Source: Marinobacterium sp. (lineage in GTDB: Bacteria; Pseudomonadota; Gammaproteobacteria; Pseudomonadales; Balneatricaceae). From it: a DNA stretch of 64,000 nucleotides. Made by a program: the position numbers and the translations under genes. The DNA lies in assembly GCA_030602245.1 (NCBI GenBank), contig JAUWAC010000013.1:1-64000 (forward strand). Reading direction: 5' to 3'. The notes beneath the pieces are model-generated. The model worked only from the letters and a program-made list of their open reading frames with translations. It made no database searches and was not told the origin of the DNA. Below are positions 1 to 9,198 of the stretch, piece after piece (position 1 is the stretch's first letter; each line of letters opens with the position of its first letter).

Positions 1-1803
1 TTCGGCCAGTCCAGCCGGCAGGGTCACGCCGCTGGAGGTGGTCACGGTCGCGGTGCCGGCGGTGATGGTGGTGACGTCGTCCAGGTCGCCGAAGGTGATG
101 GTGCCACTGCCGCTCAGATCCTGTGCAGAGGCGTCGTCCAGCTCGTCCACGACGATATCAACCGCCTCGCTAATCAGCGTGGGGCCGTCGTTGGTACCAT
201 TGATAGTGATGACAAGATTTGCTGTCTGCGCATCGTTATACCCATCAGTAATCGTATAAACGAAAGCGTCTTCCAGTGTTTCATCGACATCCAGCGACTG
301 AATAGCAGGATCACTGTTAGAGGTGAGAGCGTATGTGTAGCTACCATCTGCATACACCGTCAGCTCGCCATATTGCCCCTGCAAAACCTCACCATCAGCG
401 TCCGGAGTAACGGTATTTGTACCATTAGTAAACGAAACGACTGTAAGTACATCGCCATCTGCATCACTATCCGCAACATCACCCTCGGACGCGTTCGTTC
501 CACCGATCACGTTACCACTGGTTGAAATGACCTCCTGGCTCTCGCCGAAGCCATCTTCGGTTACCTGGTTGGCATCATCGTTGGCCACCGGCGTCGTATC
601 GTCATCGTAGATGGTAATCGTGCCTGCATCAGCGGCGGGGTTGATGGTGGCATTCTCGGCGCTCAGCAGCTGAATGCCGAAGCTTTCGGTATCGGCTTCA
701 TCCAGTTTGTCCTGAACAATGTAAACCGTCACCGGGAAGCTGGTGTCTCCCGCTGCGATCGTAACAGTGTAGGTGTGGTCCCCACTCGGGCCATCCAGCC
801 AGTCTTCGCCATGTACAGCGGTACCACCGTTGAGACGGTAGGTGATGGTTACGTCCTGATCAAAGATCTTGTCCAAAACCAGATTGAACGTCACTTCCTT
901 CAGGTTTTCCGTGTCGGAGCCTTCCAGAATGCTGACATTGTTGCCGCTGACCAGAACCGGATAATCCGGATTCGGTGTATCGGGGACATTGGGGTCTTCA
1001 GGGTCAACCGGTGTATCGACTTCGACTTCAACCTCAACAGACACGCTGACAACCGGCAGTGTCTCAATGAACGGATCTTCACCCTCAGGCTGCTCAACCG
1101 TGTAGGTCAGGCCGATGGTGTCGTATCCAGCGGTCGGGTCGACCTCTTCGGCGGTGCGGTCGAGGGTGACGAAGTCGGCACCTTCATTACCTGTAGTACC
1201 GGCGGCCGGAGCGCCCGCCGCAGTGGCTTCACCGAGAGCGGTCGGGTCCTGACCGGCCAGGATGGCGGCCTGGATGGCATCTACATCGGCGAAGGTTTCG
1301 CTGTCGGCGATCGCTTCGGAGGTATCGAACTGGTCAGCAGGTGTGTAGGTGTCAGAGGTCGCAAGCCAGCTCTGGCCGCCCTCGATGACGACCGGGCCGC
1401 CGATGTCCATTGCAATCTCGGCGCGACCATCCGGGCTGGTGCGAATCACTTCATCCGCGTAGATCTGATCGCCCGCCATCAGGACGCGTTCGGTACCGTC
1501 TGCCGCCACTGCGACGACCTGTCCGGTCACGCTGCTGACGGTGCCAATGACGTCACCCGCCGGCGCCTGGCCAAGGCCCTCAGTCGCGATACCCGCATCG
1601 GCAGCAGCCCAGCTGTCACCTCCTGCTACGGCAACGGCTTCGCCGTTGGACAGCGTGATCTCGACGCGTGCATCCGATGCCGGACGTACGATTTCGTCGG
1701 ACATGATCGCATCGCCAAGAGCAAGCACGCGCTCACTTCCATCGGCTGCGACCGCGACGGCGGTTCCTTCCAGAAACGATACAGCACCAATTGCTACAGA
1801 CAT
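1..1803 (-). CDS. LapA-like giant adhesin, N-terminal part (retention module, Calx-beta, VCBS-like repeat); continues past the window edge
   Basis: The frame is open from the ATG at 1803 to the window edge (601 codons) without a stop. Residues 1-80 and 84-150 are two related segments, each with a VAVAADG[ST]ERVL core, and match the N-terminal retention module of LapA-type adhesins. A TAAG di-alanine site follows (Ala195-Ala196), which in LapA is the target of the periplasmic protease LapG. Residues about 284-402 form a Calx-beta-like domain ending in an acidic YDDD. Residues about 404-540 are a VCBS/cadherin-like repeat ending in NGTNDGP, and another repeat starts at about 545. Such proteins are exported by a type I system and held at the outer membrane for biofilm formation. 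The transporter, LapD and LapG are not in the window. The duplicated first half of the module is unusual. Confidence 0.85.
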   Translation of the reverse strand, partial: MSVAIGAVSFLEGTAVAVAADGSERVLALGDAIMSDEIVRPASDARVEITLSNGEAVAVAGGDSWAAADAGIATEGLGQAPAGDVIGTVSSVTGQVVAVAADGTERVLMAGDQIYADEVIRTSPDGRAEIAMDIGGPVVIEGGQSWLATSDTYTPADQFDTSEAIADSETFADVDAIQAAILAGQDPTALGEATAAGAPAAGTTGNEGADFVTLDRTAEEVDPTAGYDTIGLTYTVEQPEGEDPFIETLPVVSVSVEVEVEVDTPVDPEDPNVPDTPNPDYPVLVSGNNVSILEGSDTENLKEVTFNLVLDKIFDQDVTITYRLNGGTAVHGEDWLDGPSGDHTYTVTIAAGDTSFPVTVYIVQDKLDEADTESFGIQLLSAENATINPAADAGTITIYDDDTTPVANDDANQVTEDGFGESQEVISTSGNVIGGTNASEGDVADSDADGDVLTVVSFTNGTNTVTPDADGEVLQGQYGELTVYADGSYTYALTSNSDPAIQSLDVDETLEDAFVYTITDGYNDAQTANLVITINGTNDGPTLISEAVDIVVDELDDASAQDLSGSGTITFGDLDDVTTITAGTATVTTSSGVTLPAGLAE

Positions 1804-2114
1804 GACACACCTCTCGGTCCTTTATTTATATTCATCCTGATCAGAAGCAGGATGTGAGCGCGCCGTCGCTGGTCTCAGGGGCAGACCGCACACAGGGCAC
1901 AAAGCATTGAGCAACCCTCATTAAAGCAGGTGTATCCAGTACCGCCATTGTACCCCGGTACAGCTCGCGGCCAGCCGCTCCCGACAGCCACGAATACCGT
2001 GAGCCCCGCTGCTGCAGCGCACCCAGGCCAACACCCACGCACTCCACGTAAGTCATTATTTGATCAGGGAATTCCCGATACGCGGGAGAAAGAAAAACTT
2101 TATGTCACAGTCGC
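1804..2114. other. Non-coding stretch between the adhesin gene and the tRNA cluster
   Basis: This stretch should hold the minus-strand promoter and leader of the adhesin gene. No convincing -35/-10 pair, coding frame or repeat was seen. The short open frames in it show no family resemblance. Confidence 0.4.
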
Positions 2115-2143
2115 TTGACGCTCCCGGGTCAGCTCTTTAATAT
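2115..2143 (+). promoter_or_regulatory. Sigma-70 promoter of the tRNA operon
   Basis: A TTGACG -35 box (2115-2120) and a TAATAT -10 box (2138-2143) are separated by exactly 17 bases. Transcription would begin near 2150, about 14 bases before the first tRNA. Confidence 0.75.
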
Positions 2144-2163
2144 ACGCGCCTCGGTTGAGGTGT

Positions 2164-2239
2164 TCCTCGATAGCTCAGTTGGTAGAGCAGTAGACTGTTA
2201 ATCTATTGGTCGCTGGTTCGAGTCCAGCTCGAGGAGCCA
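2164..2239 (+). tRNA. tRNA-Asn (anticodon GTT), copy 1
   Basis: A 76-base cloverleaf: the acceptor strand TCCTCGA pairs with TCGAGGA, the anticodon loop CTGTTAA gives GTT, the T-arm has GGTTCGAGTCC, and the 3' CCA is encoded. It is first in a three-tRNA operon. Confidence 0.97.
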
Positions 2240-2267
2240 ACCGCCTCATACCGTCCTTTCGGGATAT

Positions 2268-2343
2268 TCCTCGATAGCTCAGTTGGTAGAGCAGTAGACT
2301 GTTAATCTATTGGTCGCTGGTTCGAGTCCAGCTCGAGGAGCCA
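2268..2343 (+). tRNA. tRNA-Asn (anticodon GTT), copy 2
   Basis: Identical over its 76 bases to the copy at 2164-2239, with encoded CCA. The 28-base spacer between the copies is unrelated to the flanks, consistent with a tandem duplication kept identical by selection or gene conversion. Confidence 0.97.
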
Positions 2344-2351
2344 TCCCCCGT

Positions 2352-2428
<77 letters not shown>

Positions 2429-2514
2429 TCGATCAAGACCCTCTTCATATTCGTTTATACAGACGTTGCGCTCTCGTTCGTGCTGCCGCCCGACTGAGCA
2501 TCCTGCTGCCGTTC

Positions 2515-3480
2515 TCAATGCGCCAGCTCTGCCAGTCGTTTGTTGAGCTGCTCGACCTCATTGCAGACATACTCGGGAGGCAGACAGCTTTCCAGTGAGC
2601 GGGCCACAAATTCGAGGAATCCCAGGGCGGCATGCGGCAGCCGGCGATCCCGACGCACAATAAAGTGCCAGTGGCTCTGAATCGGAAAACCCTGCATCGG
2701 CAAGACCACGAGCCCGGGATGAGCGACCGGCAGCACATGGCGCGAGATGACCGATAGCCCCATGCCGGACGCCACCGCCACACGGATCGCCTCGTTACTG
2801 GCCATCTGCAATACACCCGACAACTGTACCCCCTGCCCCTGCAACCAGCTTTCGAACAGCATCCGGGTCGCCGACCCGGGCTCACGCAGAAGGAAACGCT
2901 CGGTCAGAATATCGTTGACGTGCACCGATGCTCGGGCCGCCAACGGATGGGATTCCGGCGCCACCATCACCAGTGGATTGCGCAGGAAACGCGCTGCGGC
3001 CGCATGCTCCAGTGATGGCGGATGGCTGAACACGTAGATATCGTCGAGCTGCCGTTCAAAGCGTTCGAGCACCTGCTGCCGGTTACCGATCTCAACCGTC
3101 AGATCCACCTCCGGATACGCCTGACTGAACGGGCCGAGCAGCCGCGGCAGCACGTACTGCGCCGTATTGACCAGCGCAATGCTGAAACGTCCGCGCCGAC
3201 CACCACCCAGTTCAGCCAGATAATCGCCAAAGTCTTCGAAGCGACCGGTTACATCAAGCGCCGCCCGATAGAGTTCGCGGCCCGCTTCGGTCAGTTCGAT
3301 ACCACCTCGGTCATGATGCAGCAGCGGCTCGCCGACCGACTCGCTCAGCCGCTTGAGCTGCTGGGAGACGGTGGGCTGGGTCAGGTGCAAGCGCTGAGCC
3401 GCCGCCGTGACCGAGCCGGTCTTCACGACCGTGACATACACTTCAAGCAACCTGAAGGTCAGATGGCGTAGATTCATCAC
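2515..3480 (-). CDS. LysR-family transcriptional regulator, probably controlling the divergent SbtA-like gene
   Basis: A 321-residue LysR protein. Residues about 6-65 form the winged helix-turn-helix (SVTAAAQRLHLTQPTVSQQL, then LTEAGRELY). The rest is the periplasmic-binding-like effector domain. The N-terminus resembles CbbR/CmpR-type regulators, which control carbon fixation or bicarbonate uptake. It is divergent from the SbtA-like gene with a 108-base gap, and a perfect 16-base palindrome lies 12 bases before its start codon, which suggests autoregulation plus control of the neighbour. The effector is unknown. Confidence 0.9.
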   Translation of the reverse strand: MMNLRHLTFRLLEVYVTVVKTGSVTAAAQRLHLTQPTVSQQLKRLSESVGEPLLHHDRGGIELTEAGRELYRAALDVTGRFEDFGDYLAELGGGRRGRFSIALVNTAQYVLPRLLGPFSQAYPEVDLTVEIGNRQQVLERFERQLDDIYVFSHPPSLEHAAAARFLRNPLVMVAPESHPLAARASVHVNDILTERFLLREPGSATRMLFESWLQGQGVQLSGVLQMASNEAIRVAVASGMGLSVISRHVLPVAHPGLVVLPMQGFPIQSHWHFIVRRDRRLPHAALGFLEFVARSLESCLPPEYVCNEVEQLNKRLAELAH

Positions 3481-3491
3481 ATCGATCTCGC

Positions 3492-3507
3492 ATAGATAAT
3501 TATCTAT
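3492..3507. promoter_or_regulatory. Candidate LysR operator, perfect palindrome
   Basis: ATAGATAATTATCTAT is its own reverse complement, an AT-rich dyad in a GC-rich genome. It lies between the divergent lysR and sbtA-like starts, where LysR-type regulators normally bind. Confidence 0.55.
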
Positions 3508-3588
3508 ATATAGAAGCGTGAAAAGTTATTAGATGCAATACATCCGGACTGGCAGAATCCGCTTCCGACTGAAGCAAGGAGTTCTGGA

Positions 3589-4533
3589 ATGCCGGATATA
3601 GTCGTAATGTTTTTCCTGCTCGGCGTCGTCGCCGGGCTTCTGAAATCAGACCTGACCATCCCCAAGGCAGCGTATGACACGCTGAGTCTGCTGCTGATGC
3701 TGACCATCGGCCTCAAAGGCGGGATGGGGCTGCATGGCAACCTGTCGCTGCAGCTGGTGCCGGAACTGCTGCTGGTACTGCTGCTGGGCGCCCTGATCCC
3801 GCTGCTGCTGTTCCCGCTGCTGCGCAAACTGATCCAGCTCTCGCTGGCCGACAGCGCCAGCATCGCCGCCCACTATGGCTCGGTCAGTGCCGGTACCTTT
3901 GCCGTTGCACTGGCGTACGCTGAAACGCACCAGCTGCCGATTGCGCCCCAGGCAACACTTTACCTCGTGCTGCTGGAGCTGCCGGCAATCATGGTGGGTC
4001 TGGCGCTGTTTCGCCGTTTCAGCAGCGGCGACACCAACAACCACTCAAAAATCAGCCTGCTGCATGAAACCCTGACCAACCGCGGCGTCGTACTGCTCGC
4101 CGGCGGTGTCGTCATCGGTTACCTGTACGGCCCGATGGAAGGTGCCCCCGTCACCGACCTGTTCACCAACGCGTTCAAAGCTGTACTGGCCCTGTTCCTG
4201 CTGGAGATGGGTCTGACCGCGGCGGAAAACCTGCGCCCGATTCCGTTCCGCCATTGGCGCCTGCTCTGCTTCGCGCTCGTGGCACCGACGCTGTTGTCAC
4301 TGTTTGGGATGGCGGCGGCGGCAATCGTCGGCCTTACCACCGGGGGCGCGCTGGTACTGGCAAGCCTGACCGCCAGTGGCTCCTATATCGCCGCACCGGC
4401 GGCTATCCGCGCCGCGATACCACAGGCCAATATCGGCCTGGCGATGCTGGCCTCGCTGGGCGTAACCTTCCCGTTCAACGTGCTGGTCGGTATCCCGCTC
4501 TACCACCAGATGATCACCCTGCTGATCGGCTAA
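3589..4533 (+). CDS. SbtA-like sodium-dependent bicarbonate transporter
   Basis: A 314-residue protein of about ten hydrophobic helices. It matches the SbtA family (formerly DUF897) at the start (MPDIVVMFFLLGVVAGLLKS), at LKGG in the second helix (about residue 41), at HYGSVSAGTF (about residues 98-107) and at a second inverted-repeat half containing EMGL and ASGSYIAAPAA. Cyanobacterial SbtA takes up bicarbonate with sodium; homologues in other bacteria are mostly untested. It is shorter than cyanobacterial SbtA (about 370 residues), mainly in the central cytoplasmic loop. AAGGAG at 3575-3580 is a good ribosome site for this start. Confidence 0.85.
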   Translation: MPDIVVMFFLLGVVAGLLKSDLTIPKAAYDTLSLLLMLTIGLKGGMGLHGNLSLQLVPELLLVLLLGALIPLLLFPLLRKLIQLSLADSASIAAHYGSVSAGTFAVALAYAETHQLPIAPQATLYLVLLELPAIMVGLALFRRFSSGDTNNHSKISLLHETLTNRGVVLLAGGVVIGYLYGPMEGAPVTDLFTNAFKAVLALFLLEMGLTAAENLRPIPFRHWRLLCFALVAPTLLSLFGMAAAAIVGLTTGGALVLASLTASGSYIAAPAAIRAAIPQANIGLAMLASLGVTFPFNVLVGIPLYHQMITLLIG

Positions 4534-4704
4534 CCCTCCCCGCGCAGGCGCTGCCCCCTGCCCATCCGGTAGCGCCTGCACTCAGCAATTGCTGGCAGTT
4601 CGGTCAAATATCCCATAAGCTTTGTGCCTTTGGCTTCTCTCTGGCGCTGATCCGCGACGGACCTTTCAGCGTACCCTATCGCAATCATCTGCTGGAGCCA
4701 CCAC

Positions 4705-7700
4705 ATGCTTGTCAGCTCCACCGCGTCCATGACCGCAGCAACCACCGCCATGCACGGACATTACGATCTGTGGCTCGTGTTTTTATCCTGTCTGCTGGCT
4801 GTCGCCGCCTCGGGTCTTGCGCTGACCTGTATCGAGACCGCGCGACGCGTCTCGCAATCGGTCCTGCGCCGCACGCTGCTGACGGGCGGCGTACTGACGC
4901 TTGGCGGCGGCATCTGGGCCATGCATTTCGTGGGCATGCTTGCACACTCGCTCCCTGTCCCGATCACCTTTTCACCGCTTCTGACCACCCTGTCGCTGCT
5001 GCCCGCCCTGGCCGGCGGCGGCCTTATGATGGCGGTACTGATGCCGCCGCAGCGGGATCGAAAACGCATCGGTCTGTTCGGCGTTCTGATCGCCGCTGCG
5101 ATCGGACTGATGCACTACAGCGGCATGGCGGCGATCGAGTTTGACGGCCAGATGCAGCTCAGCCCGACCGGCGTGATCGGTTCACTGCTGCTGGCGGTTG
5201 TGCTGACACCCCTCGCACTCTGGATCGCGAGCAGCACGTCGCTGGCCCGTTACCATCGCACCGCACCGCATGTAGCCGGCGCTCTGGTGCTCGGGCTGTC
5301 AATCGCCAGCCTGCATTACGCCGGCATGGCCGCGACCCGCTTTGAGCTGTCACCGACGGCGATTCCAACGCAGGACACCGATCATGAACTGTTTGCGCTG
5401 CTGCTCGCAGTGGTGACCGGCTCGCTGCTGGGCGGCGTTGCCGTGTTCAACACCCTCGTGCGCTACCGCCTGCTGGTCAACGAGAAGGAGATTCAGCAAC
5501 GCCGGCTTGAGGCGGTGCTTGATACCGCGGTCGACGGCATCATCACGATCAGCGACCGCGGGCTGGTGCAGGCACTTAACCCGGCGGCAGAACAGATTCT
5601 CGGCTGGCGGGCCGACGAGGTGATCGGCAGGAACGTCAGCATGCTGATGCCACAGCCGGACCGCGACGCACACGACGGCTACATCCAGAACTACCTGCGC
5701 TCCGGGCAGGGCAAAATCATCGGCTCCGGCCGCGAAGTGATGGCACAGCACCGCGACGGCCATCTGGTACCGATCCGACTGGGGGTCGGCGAAGTTCGCC
5801 TGCCGGGGCAACCGTCTCTGTTTGTCGGCTTTATTACCGATATCACCGCACGGCGCCGGATGGAGAATGCCCTGCGCGAGCGTGAGCAGCAGTACCGCTC
5901 ACTGATCAGCAACATGCCGGGTGTGGTGTTTCGCTGCCGCGTCGACGCCAGCTGGACCATGCTTTTCGTCAGCGATGCCATCACCGCACTGAGCGGCTGG
6001 AGCGCCGATGACTTTATCGCCGGCCGCGTGCACCTTGGCGACCTGATCCACCCCGATGATCGCCAGCGCGTCGTTGAAACGGTGGATGATGCCCTCGCGC
6101 GCGCCCATCGATACACCGTCGAGTATCGTCTGATCAACCGCGACGGCAGCGAACCCTGGGTGCTCGACAGCGGGGGGTTCGACTGGGATGAAAACGGTCA
6201 GGTGCGCTGGATCGACGGCGTACTGGTCGATATCACCGAGCGCTATCAAATGGAGCAGGCGCTGCGTGAAGCGAAACAGGCAGCGGAGGATGCCGCCGCT
6301 GCGAAGGCGACCTTCCTTGCCAATATGAGTCACGAGATCCGCACACCGATGAATGCGATCATCGGTTTCAGCGACATTCTGATGGACAGCGATCTGAACG
6401 ATGACCAGCGCCGCCACATCAACTCGATTGCCGGTGCCGGCCGCTCGTTGCTGCATCTGCTCAACGATATTCTCGACAGCGCCAAGCTCGAACGCGGCAA
6501 GCTGGAGCTGGAGTCACGCCCGTTTTCACTGCCGGAACTGCTCGACAGCGTCATCTCGACGCTCTGGTTGCAGGCACGCAACAAGGGACTGGCCCTGAAC
6601 CTGCGGCTCGACGCCGCCCTGCCGACACACCTGCAGGGGGCGCCGGACCGTATCCGTCAGGTACTGCTGAATCTGGTCGGCAACGCCATAAAGTTCACCG
6701 AGCAGGGGGAGGTAACGCTCGAGGTCACTGATAACGGCGATGGCCAGATCCTGTTCAGCATCCGCGACACCGGCATCGGCCTCGCCCCCGACGCGCTGGA
6801 ACGCATTTTCGAGCCCTTTACCCAGGCGGACGCCTCGATGAGTCGCCGCTTTGGTGGCACCGGACTGGGCACCACGATCAGCCGCCAGCTGGTCGAGCTG
6901 ATGGGCGGCGAGATTCATGCGCAAAGCACGCTCGGTGAGGGCAGTCATTTTTACTTTACGCTGCCGCTGCCGGTCGCCAGCGATCCGCTGTCATCGGCCA
7001 CACCGCCTGCTTCCCGCGCGACATCACTGCCTCCGCTGCGCATTCTGATCGCCGACGATATCGAGCAGAACCTCGAGCTGCTGCAACTGCTGCTCGAGCG
7101 CGACGGGCACCAGGTCTGGCGCGCCAGTGACGGTAATCAGGTGCTGCAGCAACTGGCCGAAAACCACTTTGATCTGGTGCTGATGGATATTCAGATGCCC
7201 AATCGGGACGGCCTCAGCACCGCTCGGGCAATCCGTGAACAGGAGCGTGACACCGGACGTGCAACACTGCCGATCATCGCGCTGACCGCCAGTGTCATGG
7301 ACAGCGACCGTCGTGCCGCTCTGGACGCCGGCATGGACGGCTTTGCCCACAAGCCGATCGAACCTGCGGCCTTGCTGGCCGAGATGCAGCGTGTACTGGG
7401 GCTGGCAAACATCAGCCACGTGGATACGGCACCGCCGATTGCGGTCTCGTCGGGTAGCCAGATCGAACTGGGCAAGGCACTGCAGCTGTGGGGCAGCCCG
7501 GCCCGCTATCTCGAGCAGCTGCAGCGCTTTATTGAGCAGCAGCGTCAACAGCCTCTGCCCGGCCCCGATCAGCCCGATCCCTGGCAATCGTTGATTCAGC
7601 GCGCCCATGCCGCCTGTGGCGTGGCGGGCAATCTGGCACTGGCGCGGTTAGCCCGACACTACGGCAATCTGGAACAGGAAGCGCGCAATCGCAACCGCGA

Positions 7701-8028
7701 ACGCTGCCGCGCGCTGATCGACACCATCACCCGACTGCTGACCGAAGCAGAAGCGGAGCTGCAGCAGTTGCGTGCGCAACAGCCGGTGACCGAGACCGCG
7801 GCCAAGCGGGAACAGTCACCGGAGCGCTTCCGCCAGCTGCTGAGCGCACTGGCCGAGCGCTGCCACCACGGCGAGCTTGACGATGAACTGCTCGACGCAC
7901 TGGAGCGTGTTGCACCCACCGAACACCTGGATGCCATGAACCGGCTGCGCCATACGCTGGAGGAGTTCGACTTCCGCCACGCGCTGGAGCTGATCGATAC
8001 GCTGAATCTGACCGAAGGGGTTGTCTGA
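4705..8028 (+). CDS. MHYT-domain hybrid sensor histidine kinase (MHYT-PAS-PAS-HisKA-HATPase-REC-Hpt)
   Basis: An 1107-residue membrane kinase. Residues about 15-240 are a seven-helix MHYT sensor with MHFVGM, MHYSGM and LHYAGM motifs, proposed in this family to bind a metal and sense O2, CO or NO. PAS domains lie at about 265-385 and 390-510. HisKA carries His543 in MSHEIRTPMN. The ATPase has LLNLVGNAIKF, DTGIGL and GGTGLG. The receiver has Asp828 in LMDIQMP. A C-terminal Hpt has His968 in AHAACGVAGN. All phosphorelay residues are present. The stop overlaps the start of the HD-GYP gene by one base (TGATG), so that regulator is the probable output. ATGs at 4705 and 4753 are both possible starts. 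Confidence 0.92.
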   Translation: MLVSSTASMTAATTAMHGHYDLWLVFLSCLLAVAASGLALTCIETARRVSQSVLRRTLLTGGVLTLGGGIWAMHFVGMLAHSLPVPITFSPLLTTLSLLPALAGGGLMMAVLMPPQRDRKRIGLFGVLIAAAIGLMHYSGMAAIEFDGQMQLSPTGVIGSLLLAVVLTPLALWIASSTSLARYHRTAPHVAGALVLGLSIASLHYAGMAATRFELSPTAIPTQDTDHELFALLLAVVTGSLLGGVAVFNTLVRYRLLVNEKEIQQRRLEAVLDTAVDGIITISDRGLVQALNPAAEQILGWRADEVIGRNVSMLMPQPDRDAHDGYIQNYLRSGQGKIIGSGREVMAQHRDGHLVPIRLGVGEVRLPGQPSLFVGFITDITARRRMENALREREQQYRSLISNMPGVVFRCRVDASWTMLFVSDAITALSGWSADDFIAGRVHLGDLIHPDDRQRVVETVDDALARAHRYTVEYRLINRDGSEPWVLDSGGFDWDENGQVRWIDGVLVDITERYQMEQALREAKQAAEDAAAAKATFLANMSHEIRTPMNAIIGFSDILMDSDLNDDQRRHINSIAGAGRSLLHLLNDILDSAKLERGKLELESRPFSLPELLDSVISTLWLQARNKGLALNLRLDAALPTHLQGAPDRIRQVLLNLVGNAIKFTEQGEVTLEVTDNGDGQILFSIRDTGIGLAPDALERIFEPFTQADASMSRRFGGTGLGTTISRQLVELMGGEIHAQSTLGEGSHFYFTLPLPVASDPLSSATPPASRATSLPPLRILIADDIEQNLELLQLLLERDGHQVWRASDGNQVLQQLAENHFDLVLMDIQMPNRDGLSTARAIREQERDTGRATLPIIALTASVMDSDRRAALDAGMDGFAHKPIEPAALLAEMQRVLGLANISHVDTAPPIAVSSGSQIELGKALQLWGSPARYLEQLQRFIEQQRQQPLPGPDQPDPWQSLIQRAHAACGVAGNLALARLARHYGNLEQEARNRNRERCRALIDTITRLLTEAEAELQQLRAQQPVTETAAKREQSPERFRQLLSALAERCHHGELDDELLDALERVAPTEHLDAMNRLRHTLEEFDFRHALELIDTLNLTEGVV

Positions 8029-9020
8029 TGGATGGCAGTAACGAAACCCGGCCCAGCATCCTGCTGGTTGATGACGAGCCTTCCAACCTCAAGGTGCTGC
8101 GCCAACTGCTGCACGAGGACTACCGGCTGCTGTTCGCCCGTTCCGGCGAGGATGCACTGACACTGGCGGAGCAGCAGCAACCGGACCTGATTCTGCTCGA
8201 CGTCATGATGCCGGGCATGACCGGCTACGAAGTCTGCGCCTGCCTGAAGGATCGCAGCCGCACCCGCACGATTCCGGTGATTTTCGTCACCGCACTCAAG
8301 GACAGCGTCGACGAAGCCTACGGTCTGGAGCTGGGTGCTGTGGACTTCATCAGCAAGCCGATCGTCCCGGCGATTCTGCGTGCACGGGTACGCACCCACC
8401 TGTCGCTGGTGCGCGCCGATGCCCTGACCGAAGCCCACCTGCAACTGATCCAGAAACTCAGCCGCGCCGCCGAATACAAGGACAACGAAACCGGCCAGCA
8501 CGTGCTGCGCATGAGCCACTACTCCCGCCTGCTGGCACTGGCCAGCGGCTTCAGCGAATCCGCCGCCAACGACCTGCTGCACGCCTCGCCGATGCACGAC
8601 GTCGGCAAGATCGGCATTCCTGACGAGATCCTGACCAAGCCCGGCAAACTGACGGCCGAGGAGTTTGAGGTCATGAAACAGCACCCGCTGATCGGTGCCG
8701 AAATTCTCGGTGACTCCAGCGCCCGCCTGATCCGTCTGGCCCGCTCGGTGGCACTGACCCATCACGAAAAATGGGACGGCAGCGGTTATCCGCACGGTCT
8801 CAGCGGCGAAGAGATCCCGATCGAGGGGCGTATTGTCGCGCTGGCGGACGTATTCGACGCCCTGACCAGCAAGCGCCCGTACAAGGAACCCTGGACGCTC
8901 GAGCGCACCCTGACCCACATCCGCGAACAGAGCGGGCGCCACTTCGACCCCACGCTGGTGTCCCACCTTGAGCGCCTGCTGCCGCAGTTCGATATCATCC
9001 GCCGCCGCTGGGCCGACTGA
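8028..9020 (+). CDS. Response regulator with HD-GYP c-di-GMP phosphodiesterase domain
   Basis: A 330-residue two-domain protein. The receiver (about 8-125) has acidic DDE residues and phospho-acceptor Asp58 in LLDVMMPG. The HD-GYP domain (about 140-325) has HDVGK (His190-Asp191) and HHEKWDGSGYP (His245-His246), the metal- and substrate-binding motifs of phosphodiesterases that hydrolyse c-di-GMP. It is translationally coupled to the MHYT hybrid kinase, so phosphorylation by that kinase probably switches its activity. All motif residues look intact. Confidence 0.93.
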   Translation: MDGSNETRPSILLVDDEPSNLKVLRQLLHEDYRLLFARSGEDALTLAEQQQPDLILLDVMMPGMTGYEVCACLKDRSRTRTIPVIFVTALKDSVDEAYGLELGAVDFISKPIVPAILRARVRTHLSLVRADALTEAHLQLIQKLSRAAEYKDNETGQHVLRMSHYSRLLALASGFSESAANDLLHASPMHDVGKIGIPDEILTKPGKLTAEEFEVMKQHPLIGAEILGDSSARLIRLARSVALTHHEKWDGSGYPHGLSGEEIPIEGRIVALADVFDALTSKRPYKEPWTLERTLTHIREQSGRHFDPTLVSHLERLLPQFDIIRRRWAD

Positions 9021-9198
9021 GCCGATGCGGCCTTCGGTAACACCCCGCTAGCGCAGAAGGTTACGCAACGAAACACGACTTAGGTCGACTCGACTTATGT
9101 CGCGTAGCGATCCGTTGTCTGTTTCCATAGGATCGGCTTCCGTTACGAATTGTAACAACCGACATCCCGGAAACATTACAACAAAGAACCACCACGTC

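Noticed and set aside
775-1857. 360-codon open frame on the plus strand over the adhesin gene
   Set aside because: It is the antisense of the adhesin coding sequence and shows no protein-like composition. The adhesin frame on the minus strand has clear repeats and domains.
4254-5144. 296-codon frame between the SbtA-like and kinase genes
   Set aside because: It overlaps both genes in another phase and is arginine- and proline-rich, typical of an out-of-phase GC-rich reading.
7659-8966. 435-codon antisense frame over the MHYT kinase and HD-GYP genes
   Set aside because: It spans the overlap of two certain genes on the other strand and has no family features.
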